Shown here: piece by piece, positions 1 to 8,716 of the stretch
Numbering within the stretch: position 1 is the stretch's first letter
Layout of the letters: the number at the start of each line of letters is the position of its first letter
Assembly (NCBI RefSeq): GCF_009176705.1
Contig: NZ_AP021846.1
Location: forward strand, 342,001-406,000
Origin: Pseudoalteromonas sp. A25
GTDB lineage: Bacteria > Pseudomonadota > Gammaproteobacteria > Enterobacterales > Alteromonadaceae
Length of the DNA: 64,000 nt
Direction: 5' to 3'
Notes under the pieces: model-generated
What the model was told of the DNA's origin: nothing
Seen by the model: the letters and a program-made list of their open reading frames with translations, nothing else
Databases searched by the model: none
Position numbers and translations under genes: made by a program

Positions 1-44
1 ATGACACTACAATTCTAGTTGGTGAAGAAGAAGGGGTTGCGTAA
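1..44 (+). CDS. petA: Ubiquinol-cytochrome c reductase iron-sulfur (Rieske) subunit, C-terminal end only
   Basis: Reading codons back from the TAA at 42-44 gives an open frame ending DTTILVGEEEGVA, which fits the C-terminus of a proteobacterial Rieske protein. The stop overlaps the ATG of the cytochrome b gene by one base (TAATG), the usual petA-petB coupling. Only about 13 codons are inside the window, so the call rests mainly on the position directly upstream of petB and petC. Confidence 0.75.
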   Translation, partial: DTTILVGEEEGVA

Positions 45-1309
45 TGTTTGGTAATATTATCAACTGGATAGATGAACGTATTCCTATGACTCGCGTCTGG
101 AATATGCACATTGCTCAATATCCTGCACCAAAAAACTTTAACTTTTGGTATCTGTTTGGTTCATTGGCCATTCTTGTACTAGTAAACCAAATCGTGACGG
201 GTATCTGGCTTACCATGAACTTTGTACCTTCTGCGGAAGGTGCATTTGCGTCTGTTGAATACATCATGCGTGACGTTGAATATGGTTGGTTACTGCGCTA
301 TTTACACTCAACGGGTGCGTCTGCGTTCTTTATCGTTGTTTACTTGCATATGTTCCGTGGCATGATCTACGGCTCTTACCAAAAACCGCGTGAACTTCTC
401 TGGTTATTTGGTATGTTCATTTTCTTAGCGTTAATGGCAGAAGCCTTTATGGGTTACTTATTACCTTGGGGACAAATGTCTTTCTGGGGTGCGCAAGTAA
501 TCATTTCATTGTTCGGAGCCATCCCTGTGATCGGTGATGATTTAACTCTTTGGATCCGTGGTGACTATGTTATCTCAGGTGCAACACTAAACCGTTTCTT
601 TGCGTTGCATGTTATTGCATTGCCACTTGTACTAGTTATTCTTGTGTTCCTTCACATTGTTGCGCTTCACGAAGTGGGTTCAAACAACCCTGATGGTGTT
701 GAGATTAAGCGTAAGAAAGGTACTGTTGCAGAAGAAGACAAGCCAAAATTTAAGTTCCATGAATATTACACCAGCAAGAAAGATATTGTTGATGCGATTC
801 CATTCCACCCATATTACACAGTAAAAGATGTGCTGGGTGTAGCAGGCTTCTTAATTCTGTTCTGCTGGGTTGTGTTCTTTATGCCGGAAATGAACGGGTT
901 CTTCTTAGAGGCTCCTAACTTTGAAGCGGCAAACCCACTGAAAACACCAGAACACATTTTCCCTGTTTGGTATTTTACGCCGTTTTATGCAATCTTACGT
1001 GCGATCCCTAATAAGTTATTAGGTGTTGTAGCAATGGGTGCATCAATCGTGGTCCTTGCGTTATTACCTTGGATTGACCGTGGTAAGGTGAAGTCTATTC
1101 GTTACCGTTGTGGTCTTCACAAGCTTAACATTGCACAGTTTGTTGTTACATTTGTTATCCTTGGCTGGATCGGGGCAACACCGCAAACAGACTTTAAAAC
1201 GCTGCTGTCGCAAATTACTACAGTGACGTACTTCATGTTCTTTGTTTTACTCTTTGTGTATTCGAAGAATGAAAAGACTAAGCCATTGCCAACGAGGTTG
1301 ACGAAATGA
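44..1309 (+). CDS. petB: Cytochrome b subunit of the bc1 complex
   Basis: Integral membrane subunit of complex III. It carries the two b hemes and the quinol oxidation and reduction sites and passes electrons from ubiquinol to the Rieske protein and cytochrome c1. The 421-residue length is typical. Paired heme histidines are visible in LRYLHSTGASAFF with YLHMFRG (first helix pair) and in FFALHVIALP with FLHIVALHEVG (second pair). LLPWGQMSFWGA and the PEHIFPVWYFTPFYAILR segment are cytochrome b signatures. The protein has many hydrophobic helices and a charged loop near residues 220-245. It starts one base inside the petA stop and overlaps petC by 4 bases, so the three genes form one operon. 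Confidence 0.97.
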   Translation: MFGNIINWIDERIPMTRVWNMHIAQYPAPKNFNFWYLFGSLAILVLVNQIVTGIWLTMNFVPSAEGAFASVEYIMRDVEYGWLLRYLHSTGASAFFIVVYLHMFRGMIYGSYQKPRELLWLFGMFIFLALMAEAFMGYLLPWGQMSFWGAQVIISLFGAIPVIGDDLTLWIRGDYVISGATLNRFFALHVIALPLVLVILVFLHIVALHEVGSNNPDGVEIKRKKGTVAEEDKPKFKFHEYYTSKKDIVDAIPFHPYYTVKDVLGVAGFLILFCWVVFFMPEMNGFFLEAPNFEAANPLKTPEHIFPVWYFTPFYAILRAIPNKLLGVVAMGASIVVLALLPWIDRGKVKSIRYRCGLHKLNIAQFVVTFVILGWIGATPQTDFKTLLSQITTVTYFMFFVLLFVYSKNEKTKPLPTRLTK

Positions 1310-2043
1310 TGAAAAAGCTAATTATCGGTTTATTCGCATTGTTGCCAACGTTTGTTATGGCAGCAGGGCCGTCTGTGCCGCTGATGGAAGCAGGCCATGA
1401 CTTGACAGACAAGGCATCGTTACAACGTGGTGCTAAGTTGTTCATGAATTACTGTCTTGGTTGTCACCAGATGCAGTATCAGCGTTATGAGCGTACGTTC
1501 AGAGATATCGGTATTCCAACTGATATTGGTCAAGAACAGTTGATTTTTGATGGCTCAAAAGTGGGTAGCCACATTTTGAATTCCATTGAAAAAGATGATG
1601 CTGCTAAATGGTTTGGTGCTGCGCCACCAGATCTAACCCTGGTAGCGCGTGTACGTGGTGCAGATTGGATTTATACTTATCTGAAGTCTTTCTATAAAGA
1701 TGAATCTCGCCCATTTGGTGTGAATAACACTATTTTCCCTTCTGTGGGGATGCCACACGTGCTTCAGGAGTTACAAGGGTTACCGACACCAATTACTGAG
1801 CAAGTAACTGAGAATGGGAAAACTGTAACGAAGATAGTGGGTACTGAAACGGATGGTTCTGGAGAGATGAGTACTGATGAATATGATCAAGCTGTTCGTG
1901 ATTTAACGAACTTCATGGCATACGTTGGTGAACCTTCTCGACTTGAGTCTGAAGCTCTTGGTTATAAAGTGTTAGGATTTTTAGTTATTCTATTTATTCT
2001 GGCATTTTTCTTGAAGAAAGAATACTGGAGAGATGTCCACTAA
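1306..2043 (+). CDS. petC: Cytochrome c1 of the bc1 complex
   Basis: Membrane-anchored periplasmic c-type cytochrome that receives electrons from the Rieske centre and passes them to soluble cytochrome c. A signal peptide covers roughly residues 1-20 (MKKLIIGLFALLPTFVMA). The heme attachment motif CLGCH is at residues 50-54. A C-terminal membrane anchor (VLGFLVILFILAFFL) is followed by a short charged tail. At 245 residues it is complete. It overlaps petB by 4 bases and is the last gene of petABC, followed by a strong hairpin. Confidence 0.96.
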   Translation: MMKKLIIGLFALLPTFVMAAGPSVPLMEAGHDLTDKASLQRGAKLFMNYCLGCHQMQYQRYERTFRDIGIPTDIGQEQLIFDGSKVGSHILNSIEKDDAAKWFGAAPPDLTLVARVRGADWIYTYLKSFYKDESRPFGVNNTIFPSVGMPHVLQELQGLPTPITEQVTENGKTVTKIVGTETDGSGEMSTDEYDQAVRDLTNFMAYVGEPSRLESEALGYKVLGFLVILFILAFFLKKEYWRDVH

Positions 2044-2067
2044 GTTGGTCAAATCTAAGGTGATTTT

Positions 2068-2097
2068 GCAATAGGGGCTCTAGCCCCTATTGCTGTT
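2068..2097 (+). terminator. Probable rho-independent terminator of petABC
   Basis: A perfect 12-bp stem GCAATAGGGGCT (2068-2079) pairs with AGCCCCTATTGC (2082-2093). It is followed by only a short T stretch (TGTTT). The stem is strong and correctly placed between petC and sspA; the weak T tract lowers confidence. Confidence 0.65.
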
Positions 2098-2140
2098 TAA
2101 AGTGATTTATTACTTTTTGTAATTATTAATGGAGGTAGGC

Positions 2141-2767
2141 ATGGCCGTTGCTGCCAATAAGCGCCCTGTAATGACTCTTTTCTCTGGTGCAAACTGCATG
2201 TATAGCCATCAAGTACGTATTGTACTGGCAGAGAAAGGGGTAAGTGTTGATATTCACCTAGCAGAAAAGGATAACCTGCCAGAGGCTCTACATGAGATAA
2301 ATCCTTATGGTACCGTTCCTACTTTGATTGACCGCGAGTTAGGCCTATACCAAGCGGATATTATCAATGAATACCTAGATGAGCGTTTTCCGCATCCACC
2401 TTTAATGCCTGTCTACCCTGTAATGCGTGGTCGTAGTCGTTTAATGATGCACCGTATTGATACTGACTGGTATAGCCTTGCTGCAAAGATCACCGAAGGC
2501 GGAGCTGAAGAAGCCCAAGCACGTAAAGAGTTAACTGAAGCATTGCTTGCTGTAGCGCCAATCTTTAACGAAGCGCCTTACTTCATGAGTGAAGAGTTTA
2601 GTTTAGTTGATTGCTATTTAGCCCCCTTGTTATGGCGTTTGCCGCAACTAGGTATTGAGTTGAATGGAGCGGGAGCTAAAGAGTTAAAAGACTATATGTT
2701 ACGCTTGTTTGAGCGAGACTCTTTCCAGGCTTCTCTAACCGAAGCAGAACGTGAGATAAGAGCATAA
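2141..2767 (+). CDS. sspA: Stringent starvation protein A, RNA polymerase-associated GST-fold regulator
   Basis: SspA binds RNA polymerase and alters transcription in starvation and acid stress. The sequence has the thioredoxin-like N-terminal half (MTLFSGANCMYSHQVRIVLA, then NPYGTVPTLIDRELGLYQA and INEYLDERFPHPPL) and the alpha-helical C-terminal half of the GST fold. An in-frame ATG exists 12 bases upstream at 2129, but GGAGG at 2131-2135 sits between the two and is correctly spaced only for the ATG at 2141, so that start was chosen (208 residues). Its TAA overlaps the sspB start, and the sspA-sspB order downstream of petABC is conserved in gammaproteobacteria. Confidence 0.96.
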   Translation: MAVAANKRPVMTLFSGANCMYSHQVRIVLAEKGVSVDIHLAEKDNLPEALHEINPYGTVPTLIDRELGLYQADIINEYLDERFPHPPLMPVYPVMRGRSRLMMHRIDTDWYSLAAKITEGGAEEAQARKELTEALLAVAPIFNEAPYFMSEEFSLVDCYLAPLLWRLPQLGIELNGAGAKELKDYMLRLFERDSFQASLTEAEREIRA

Positions 2768-3198
2768 TGACTCCTAATCGCCCGTATTTACTGAGAGCCT
2801 TTTTTGATTGGATAGTCGATAATGAGTGTACACCACATCTCGTTGTGAATGCAGAGTATCCAGCCGTTCAAGTGCCTACACAGTTTGTACAAGATGGGCA
2901 GATTGTGTTGAATATCAGCCCCTCAGCAGTGACGCAATTTGCAATGGACAATCACCAATTGAGCTTTAATGCACGCTTTGGTGGTCAGCCTATGCAAGTG
3001 TATGTGCCTATCGCTGCGGTATTAGCTATTTATGCACGTGAGAATGGTGAAGGTACTGTGTTTACACAAGAAGAGTTTCCCGAAGATGATGCTGTGGAAA
3101 CACAAGAAGTGCAAGAGACACAAGAAGTACAAACAACTGAATCAGATAAACCTGAACCTGAAAAGCGAAAGGGCTCACACTTAAGAGTTATTAAGTAA
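2767..3198 (+). CDS. sspB: ClpXP adaptor protein SspB
   Basis: SspB delivers ssrA-tagged proteins to the ClpXP protease. The N-terminal folded domain (about residues 1-105) contains RPYLLRAFFDWIVDNECTPH and VLNISPSAVTQF, both characteristic. A variable acidic linker with repeated TQEVQ units (about residues 112-128) follows, then the basic ClpX-binding tail ending KGSHLRVIK. Length 143 is normal. The start overlaps the sspA stop (TAATGA). The stop codon TAA forms the last three bases of the 8-bp target duplication of the repeat element that follows, so the element inserted exactly at the end of this gene without changing the protein. Confidence 0.95.
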   Translation: MTPNRPYLLRAFFDWIVDNECTPHLVVNAEYPAVQVPTQFVQDGQIVLNISPSAVTQFAMDNHQLSFNARFGGQPMQVYVPIAAVLAIYARENGEGTVFTQEEFPEDDAVETQEVQETQEVQTTESDKPEPEKRKGSHLRVIK

Positions 3199-3395
3199 CC
3201 TCAGCTGCACATAAGAGAATTTGCCCAATAAAGCTATTTCGCTCACTCTCTTCGTTATTTTCGTTTGTAATAGCTCGCTATTACTTCACGAAAATGCCTT
3301 GATAGTGAGCGAAATATCGTCATTGGATATTGAAGGGGTTGCAATGTCTCTCTTCTGAACTATCAAAACTCTTATCCGCAGCTGAGGTTAAGTAA
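3191..3395. repeat. 189-bp MITE-like inverted-repeat element, copy A, with 8-bp target duplication
   Basis: The element proper is 3199-3387. Its ends are perfect 10-bp inverted repeats, CCTCAGCTGC and GCAGCTGAGG, extending imperfectly to about 18 bp. It is flanked on both sides by TTAAGTAA (3191-3198 and 3388-3395), an 8-bp direct repeat of the kind left by transposition. Internally the two arms also pair: TATTTCGCTCACT near 3236-3248 is matched by AGTGAGCGAAATA near 3307-3319, and ATTTTCG..GTAATAGC by GCTATTAC..CGAAAAT, so the element could fold into one long hairpin. It has no open reading frame for a transposase. A second copy of the same length lies in reverse orientation at 27933-28121, with about 24 mismatches and no gaps by manual alignment. 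Confidence 0.85.
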
Positions 3396-3420
3396 TATTT
3401 GTTATTGCTTTTTGAATCTA

Positions 3421-3447
3421 AAAAACCTGCATAGTGCAGGTTTTTTT
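3421..3447. terminator. Bidirectional terminator between sspB and dolP
   Basis: The hairpin AACCTGCA/TGCAGGTT is flanked by an A run on the left and a T run on the right, so it can end transcription in both directions between the convergent sspB (+) and dolP (-). The repeat element lies between sspB and this terminator, so the sspB mRNA should carry the element in its 3' untranslated region. Confidence 0.85.
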
Positions 3448-3465
3448 ATCTCTGATGGGGGAATA

Positions 3466-4032
3466 TTATAAATACTCAAATGCTTTTATAACGCGTGTAA
3501 CCCCGTTTACATGACGGGCGATATCAACCGCTCTATTAGCTTCGTCTTGGCTAACTAATCCCATCAAGAATACTTCGCTATTTTCCGTGACCACTTTAAT
3601 ATTATTGCCACTGACATCATCAGCGGCAAGAAGCTTAGTCTTTACTTTCGAGGTTAACCATACATCATGAGTTTGGGTTGTAACACCAATATTACTGCTA
3701 ATTCTAAGCTGGTTGTGTACTTGGCGAATAGCGGGTATGTCTTGTAGCGCTTTTTGTGCTTGTTGCTTCATTTCAATATTGGCTACTTGGCCAACCATCA
3801 ATACCACCCCATTGACACTAATAAGGCTGATATTTGCATGCTCTTTTAACCGTTCAATATTACGAATTGCAAGCATCCCCTTGATCTCAATATTATTATC
3901 ATCGAGTTGCGAGCCTATCGTTCGACGGTCATCTGCAGCAGAGATAGCACCAGCAGTACCTGCAACTACGGCTGCTGCGCAACCTTGTAAAAGGGCTAGG
4001 CTCAAAAGTATTGCAATAGGTTTAACCAACAT
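3466..4032 (-). CDS. dolP: BON-domain outer membrane lipoprotein DolP (YraP)
   Basis: Division- and outer-membrane-integrity lipoprotein. The lipobox is at LALLQGC, with C18 as the predicted lipidated residue. Two BON domains follow: about residues 45-110 (IRNIERLKEHANISLISVNG, then VLMVGQV) and about 120-188 (WLTSKVKTKLLAADDVSGNN, then VFLMGLV). Length 188 is close to the E. coli protein. It is the last gene of lpoA-yraN-diaA-dolP, 3 bases after diaA. Confidence 0.92.
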   Translation of the reverse strand: MLVKPIAILLSLALLQGCAAAVVAGTAGAISAADDRRTIGSQLDDNNIEIKGMLAIRNIERLKEHANISLISVNGVVLMVGQVANIEMKQQAQKALQDIPAIRQVHNQLRISSNIGVTTQTHDVWLTSKVKTKLLAADDVSGNNIKVVTENSEVFLMGLVSQDEANRAVDIARHVNGVTRVIKAFEYL

Positions 4033-4035
4033 TTT

Positions 4036-4623
4036 TTACTGCTCTCCCTGTGGAAATAGTGTGTTGTCTATGAGTTGGCTCAGGCAATGAGTAATAAATA
4101 AGTGAGACTCAACGATACGACTAGGTCGCTTGCTAGGAACGCGGATCTCAACGTCACTCGGACCTAAAAGCCCTGTTAGTTCACCGCCATCGTCACCAAC
4201 TAGAGCGATTACTTTCATATCTTTGGTAAGTGCTGCTTCTGCGGCACTGACGATGTCCTTCTCATTGCCATTTACAGCGATGACTAAAAGGAGATCACCT
4301 TGTTGTGCAAATGCGCGTACTTGTCTTGAAAAGCGCTCTGTATCATCGGTCGCTACAGATTGCCCTAGATGTACTGAAGTTTGTGTGAGTGCAATTGCGG
4401 GTAAGCAAGGACGCTCAGTTTCATAAAAATTAACAAGTAAGCCTGCAAAGTGTTCAGCTAGCATATGACAGCTATCTGCACCACAACAAAGGAGTTTGTT
4501 GCCATTTATCAAGCCTTGCACAATTGTTAAAGCTGCTGATTCAAGCGCATCAGGCAATACTTCTCCTGCGGCGATTTGTGCTTGGATACTTTCAGTAAAA
4601 ATGCTTTTAATAGATTCTTGCAT
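4036..4623 (-). CDS. diaA: SIS-domain protein DiaA, DnaA initiator-associating factor
   Basis: Phosphosugar-isomerase fold protein (SIS domain); in E. coli the tetrameric DiaA binds DnaA and promotes initiation at oriC. The sequence shows the SIS core (GNKLLCCGADSCHMLAEHFA, then GDLLLVIAVNGNEKDIVSAA and KVIALVGDDGGELTGLLG). The frame stays open 51 bases upstream into yraN, but MQESIKSIFTESIQ at 4623 matches the known N-terminus and abuts the yraN stop, so that start was chosen (195 residues). It resembles GmhA, but the position between yraN and dolP favours DiaA. Confidence 0.9.
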   Translation of the reverse strand: MQESIKSIFTESIQAQIAAGEVLPDALESAALTIVQGLINGNKLLCCGADSCHMLAEHFAGLLVNFYETERPCLPAIALTQTSVHLGQSVATDDTERFSRQVRAFAQQGDLLLVIAVNGNEKDIVSAAEAALTKDMKVIALVGDDGGELTGLLGPSDVEIRVPSKRPSRIVESHLFITHCLSQLIDNTLFPQGEQ

Positions 4624-4624
4624 A

Positions 4625-4990
4625 CTAAAAAACGCTCTTAATCCATTGTATATTGGGAGGGTTTTTTCCCTCAATTGCGATAAAGTCTACGCGTACTGGT
4701 ACATTATGCAACTGTTGCGCGCCTAAGTAGTAATAAATGCTACGTTTAAGTTTTTGCTGCTTTGTATGAGTAAGGGTAGAAAGTACCCCACCAAAGCGCT
4801 GAGACTGTCTAAATTTTACTTCAACAAAGACCCAACAGGTTCCTTCTCTCATAATGAGATCTATTTCGCCGTAACGGCAATTATAGTTGCTTTGTACAAA
4901 GCTAAGCCCTTGCTTGAGTAAGTAAGATTTAGCAAGTTGTTCGTAGTGTTGCCCCTTATCTCTACTGTTTTTAAATAGCTTTTCAAACAT
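4625..4990 (-). CDS. yraN: YraN/UPF0102 family endonuclease-like protein
   Basis: Small protein of the UPF0102 family with a restriction-endonuclease-like fold; its role is uncertain. Visible signatures are NYNCRYGEIDLIMREG with WVFVEVKFRQSQRFGG, which carry the E..D..EVK pattern of this nuclease fold, and the N-terminal GQHYEQLAKSYLLKQGL. Length 121 is normal. It sits between lpoA (12 bases upstream) and diaA, the conserved order. Confidence 0.92.
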   Translation of the reverse strand: MFEKLFKNSRDKGQHYEQLAKSYLLKQGLSFVQSNYNCRYGEIDLIMREGTCWVFVEVKFRQSQRFGGVLSTLTHTKQQKLKRSIYYYLGAQQLHNVPVRVDFIAIEGKNPPNIQWIKSVF

Positions 4991-5002
4991 TGGCTTCCTG
5001 CC

Positions 5003-6895
5003 TTAGTTCATTATTTGTGCCTCTGTGGCCTGTGTTTGGCGCATAAATAAAGGCTTTGGAGGTGTCTCATTGAGTTTTACTAACCGGATCTTCTTTTTCC
5101 TGTATTGCGCCCAACTCAACGTGCGCGCGAGAGTGTTATCGCGTTTAATACTTAATTGCCCTGTAAGACCCGAAAACTCTTTGCCAGGCACACGTGCAAG
5201 CTGTTTTATCTGTGTTATTAAATTTACTGAGTCGTATGCCATAGCGAATAGGCGCTGCTCTATATCTGCCTGCTCGGGCCACAGTGTTAAATACTTTTCT
5301 CTTAATCCATTTTGCTGAACAGCACCAGGTAACATCCATGGTTGTTCGGTAAAATATAGCCCCTCAAGATCACCCTTATCAGTACTGTCTATGCGGCGAC
5401 TGTAGCTTCGTGACGTAGCATACAGAGGGATCTTCTGTGCAAAGGTACTTACATTTACATCCAAATATGGCTTTAATAGGCGAGTTTCAATGGCATCTCC
5501 CAAAATATAGACCACATCGATGTCTCCTCGGGAGCGAGTCTCACTTTCAACCTCTTTGTTAAATAAAGACTTGATGGTTCTTATTCGTTGTTTTGACTCA
5601 TCAACTTCTAGTAAGTTAGCGACGACTTTGGCCATATTTTTGCTGTCAGTATAAAAGCCTACTTCAGGCTCTGTTTCACTGTAGCGCTGCCATTGCTTTT
5701 GAAAGTGACTAATAAGTCGATGACCAGAATTATTATCTGGCGCCAGTAGCATCGGTTTTTGATATTCTTGCGTTAAGAAGTGTATCAAAGCTTGTTCGAC
5801 TTCATGCTCTGGGTTAAGAGCAAAATAGTAGTGTTGTGGGTTGGAGTTAGAGTAAAGCTCACTTGATGTATTTAAAAATATAGTAGGTAATGCCGAAAGC
5901 ACCGAGCTATCTGCGAGTTTATCGATATTGTTTTTCAGCAACGGCCCAACAACAAAGTCAACTTGATGACGGACTAAAGACTGCTCAATTTTTTCAATGC
6001 TTTGTGACTCATCAATAAAAAAAACTTCCTCGATTTTTTGTTTGTCTAGAGCGGCCAAAAAGCCATTTTTTAACGCAAGACCGAAGCGTTCACTATTGCC
6101 AGATTGGGGTAGTAAAATAGCTAATCGCTTTGTGTTGTAAGGGGTTAAGCTAACAGATTTTGCGACTTCTTCAGGCAATAAGTAGCTAGCAGGATGATTA
6201 ACGAAACGACGTTGCCAATTATTAAGCGCCTGATGAAGCTCGACCCCCGCACCTAAATAGACCAGCTGATATTTAGCAAGTTTAACCCAACCTTGTTGAG
6301 TAACTGAGCCTGTATCTAGTTTTTCTAATGCATACGACGACAATTGCTGCAGAGCCTGCCAGATATCGTCATTGAGGTTAGCAATAGCAACATTGTTTTG
6401 CGCAGTTATATTGGCAGCATTAAAAAAGTAAGTGAGGGCTTGATTTGGCAACCCTTCAGAGGCGTAAATACTGCCCGTTAAGTATTGATGCCAAGCCTTG
6501 TGCTCTGGTAAAGAGAGTTGCTCTTCAAGTGAATTAAGCATCGCCAAGGCGTCACTTGCACGCTGTTGATTTTTGCGAGCCAAAGCGATGTATAACTTAT
6601 TTTGAACGTGATCAACGCTTACTTTACTTTCTAAAGCGAGGCAAATTTGTTCAAGGAGTTGCCATTCTTTATTACTAATAGCCGCATCTCTTGCATAATA
6701 GAGCAGCTGTATTCTATCAGCCCCCTCTTTTGATTGGGCTTTTTCAAACAAGGCGAGTGCATCAGAATAATCCAATGTGTGCTTTGATTGCTGATTTTGT
6801 GACTTGGTGTTAGCAGTTGGTACTTTTTCGGTTGTACTGCAGGCTGATAACCCTGACAATATAGCGATTACAAGACTAATTATTTTCAGTCGCAC
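5003..6895 (-). CDS. lpoA: Penicillin-binding protein activator LpoA
   Basis: Outer membrane lipoprotein that reaches through the periplasm to stimulate PBP1A. The lipobox is LSGLSAC, with C19 as the predicted lipidated residue. An N-terminal helical TPR-like half (about residues 40-240, with many paired helices such as ALFEKAQSKEGADRIQLLYY) is followed by a periplasmic-binding-protein-like half (about 250-620) beginning RLAILLPQSGNSERFG and containing VDFVVGPLLKNN. Length 630 is typical. It is the first gene of a minus-strand operon with yraN, diaA and dolP and is divergent from rsmI; the 62-bp gap must hold both promoters. Confidence 0.93.
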   Translation of the reverse strand: MRLKIISLVIAILSGLSACSTTEKVPTANTKSQNQQSKHTLDYSDALALFEKAQSKEGADRIQLLYYARDAAISNKEWQLLEQICLALESKVSVDHVQNKLYIALARKNQQRASDALAMLNSLEEQLSLPEHKAWHQYLTGSIYASEGLPNQALTYFFNAANITAQNNVAIANLNDDIWQALQQLSSYALEKLDTGSVTQQGWVKLAKYQLVYLGAGVELHQALNNWQRRFVNHPASYLLPEEVAKSVSLTPYNTKRLAILLPQSGNSERFGLALKNGFLAALDKQKIEEVFFIDESQSIEKIEQSLVRHQVDFVVGPLLKNNIDKLADSSVLSALPTIFLNTSSELYSNSNPQHYYFALNPEHEVEQALIHFLTQEYQKPMLLAPDNNSGHRLISHFQKQWQRYSETEPEVGFYTDSKNMAKVVANLLEVDESKQRIRTIKSLFNKEVESETRSRGDIDVVYILGDAIETRLLKPYLDVNVSTFAQKIPLYATSRSYSRRIDSTDKGDLEGLYFTEQPWMLPGAVQQNGLREKYLTLWPEQADIEQRLFAMAYDSVNLITQIKQLARVPGKEFSGLTGQLSIKRDNTLARTLSWAQYRKKKIRLVKLNETPPKPLFMRQTQATEAQIMN

Positions 6896-6957
6896 AACAA
6901 CGCCCTAGTTGATTTACTTTCTTGGGGCTATCTTACTGACTGAACTGGGAGAGCTCA

Positions 6958-7818
6958 ATGATAAAAGCACAGAACACGGATAAAATAGGCACCCTTTATG
7001 TGGTAGCTACGCCAATTGGCAATCTTGCCGACATCAGCGAGCGTGCTTTAACAACTTTATCAAGCGTAGACTTAATTGCCGCTGAAGATACCAGACATAC
7101 AGGCAAATTATTGAGTCATTTCAATATAAAAGCGAAAACCTTTGCCTTACATGATCATAATGAAAAACAAAAAGCGCAGCAGGTTGTTGATTGGCTTAAT
7201 GAAGGTTTAGATATCGCCTTGGTATCAGACGCTGGCACGCCTTTAATCAGCGATCCTGGGTATGCCGTTGTAAATCTTTGCCGTGAACAAGGTGCAAATG
7301 TGACACCTGTGCCTGGAGCATGTGCTGCAATTACTGCGCTTAGTTGCTCGGGTCTGCCAACGGATCGCTTCCAATTTATTGGTTTTACACCCGCAAAAAG
7401 CCAAGCAAGGCAGCAATTCTTTATCGATGCCTATGAAAGTGGCATCACCAGCATTATGTACGAAAGTACGCATCGTATCATGGCGAGTCTGAATGACTTG
7501 CACAGTGCGCTAGGCGAAGAGCAACAAGTTGTATTTGCCAAAGAACTAACGAAAACATATGAGACATTTTTTAGCGGCTCCGTTGCTGAACTTATCGATT
7601 ATTTGACTGAAGAGCCCGAAAAGCAAAGAGGTGAGCTAGTGCTGATGCTGCCCGGCAAGCCAAAGCAGCAGGCTGAAATTCCGGCTGATGCAAAACGGAT
7701 GTTGTCTTTACTTGAAAGCGAAATGCCGCTCAAAAAAGCCTGCGGCATTGTGGCAGATTACTTTGATTTAAAGAAAAACGCGCTGTACAAAGCAGCTATC
7801 GCAGAAAAAGAGGCCTAA
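6958..7818 (+). CDS. rsmI: 16S rRNA (cytidine(1402)-2'-O)-methyltransferase RsmI
   Basis: SAM-dependent enzyme that 2'-O-methylates C1402 in the decoding centre of 16S rRNA. It belongs to the tetrapyrrole methylase fold. The N-terminus TLYVVATPIGNLADISERAL, the segment EDTRHTGKLLSHF, the GTPLISDPGY motif and VPGACAAITALSCSGL are family hallmarks. Length 286 matches E. coli. It is divergent from lpoA and is followed at once by the RNase P RNA gene. Confidence 0.96.
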   Translation: MIKAQNTDKIGTLYVVATPIGNLADISERALTTLSSVDLIAAEDTRHTGKLLSHFNIKAKTFALHDHNEKQKAQQVVDWLNEGLDIALVSDAGTPLISDPGYAVVNLCREQGANVTPVPGACAAITALSCSGLPTDRFQFIGFTPAKSQARQQFFIDAYESGITSIMYESTHRIMASLNDLHSALGEEQQVVFAKELTKTYETFFSGSVAELIDYLTEEPEKQRGELVLMLPGKPKQQAEIPADAKRMLSLLESEMPLKKACGIVADYFDLKKNALYKAAIAEKEA

Positions 7819-7857
7819 AAAGCGTGAGATTTTGGTGATAATCCTGTATTATCGCCG

Positions 7858-8222
<365 letters not shown>

Positions 8223-8551
8223 TTTAGTAACCGCTTGATTTACTTGTGTAGATCAAGCGGTACACTAAAATTATCCACCCTCAAATCACATTTCCATGTA
8301 CCGTTTGGTACACGGATCGCAGCTTCAAAATTCAATTCACAAAAAAATTCAACTCGCGATGAATTCATAAAGTATTGATTTAGATGCTTCTTTTCGCCTG
8401 ATACACTTTTCACTAACAGTTTGATTTTACGATTGGTAAGCACAATTCCGTGGTACATGGCTGGCGAAAATTTGGAAAGTAAAATGCTTTATGGGCAATA
8501 CGAACTGTACTTCTAAGGCGGGTGTTACGGGTTGATAGCCAACTTTTGGTC
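8223..8551. other. Gene-poor gap after rnpB with a hairpin and a doubtful small ORF
   Basis: The stretch begins with an inverted repeat ACCGCTTGAT (8230-8239) and ATCAAGCGGT (8252-8261), perhaps the rnpB terminator, although no T tract follows it. On the minus strand 8458-8240 is open for 72 codons (MYHGIVLTNRKIKLL and so on), but it has no ribosome binding site that I can see, no family I recognise, and its stop falls inside the hairpin. I do not call it a gene. Confidence 0.4.
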
Positions 8552-8716
8552 TAATACCAATTTTATTAATACATTGATCATTCTAGCGAGCTAAATAACT
8601 CATTAACTGCGTTAAATATTTCTCATGTAGAATAACTGCATAGCGAAATATTTGCCTTGTTACTAAGCCATTTATCTGTCGCAATATCTGATCACCAATT
8701 TAATGCAATTGGTCTA
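8552..8716. repeat. Second MITE-like element with imperfect terminal inverted repeats
   Basis: The left end TAATACCAATTTTATTAA (from 8552) through TTGATCA at 8580 is mirrored by TGATCACCAATT (from 8689) through CAATTGGTCTA ending at 8716. The arms pair over about 28 bp with several mismatches. About 165 bp long, without a coding region that makes sense. Extragenic repeats beginning AATACCAAT are, as I recall, common in Alteromonadales genomes. No second copy was noticed in this window and no clear target duplication is visible. The following 110 bp to the LysR gene hold nothing I recognise. Confidence 0.55.

Noticed and set aside
3116..3140. Tandem repeat in sspB (TQEVQ units) as a possible functional repeat
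   Set aside because: It lies in the known variable acidic linker of SspB, where such low-complexity repeats are ordinary.
4036..4623. Sedoheptulose 7-phosphate isomerase (GmhA)
   Set aside because: Same fold, but the lpoA-yraN-diaA-dolP order identifies DiaA.
8240..8458. 72-codon minus-strand open frame as a gene
   Set aside because: No ribosome binding site, no recognisable family, and the stop lies in a hairpin next to rnpB. Kept only as part of the gap description.
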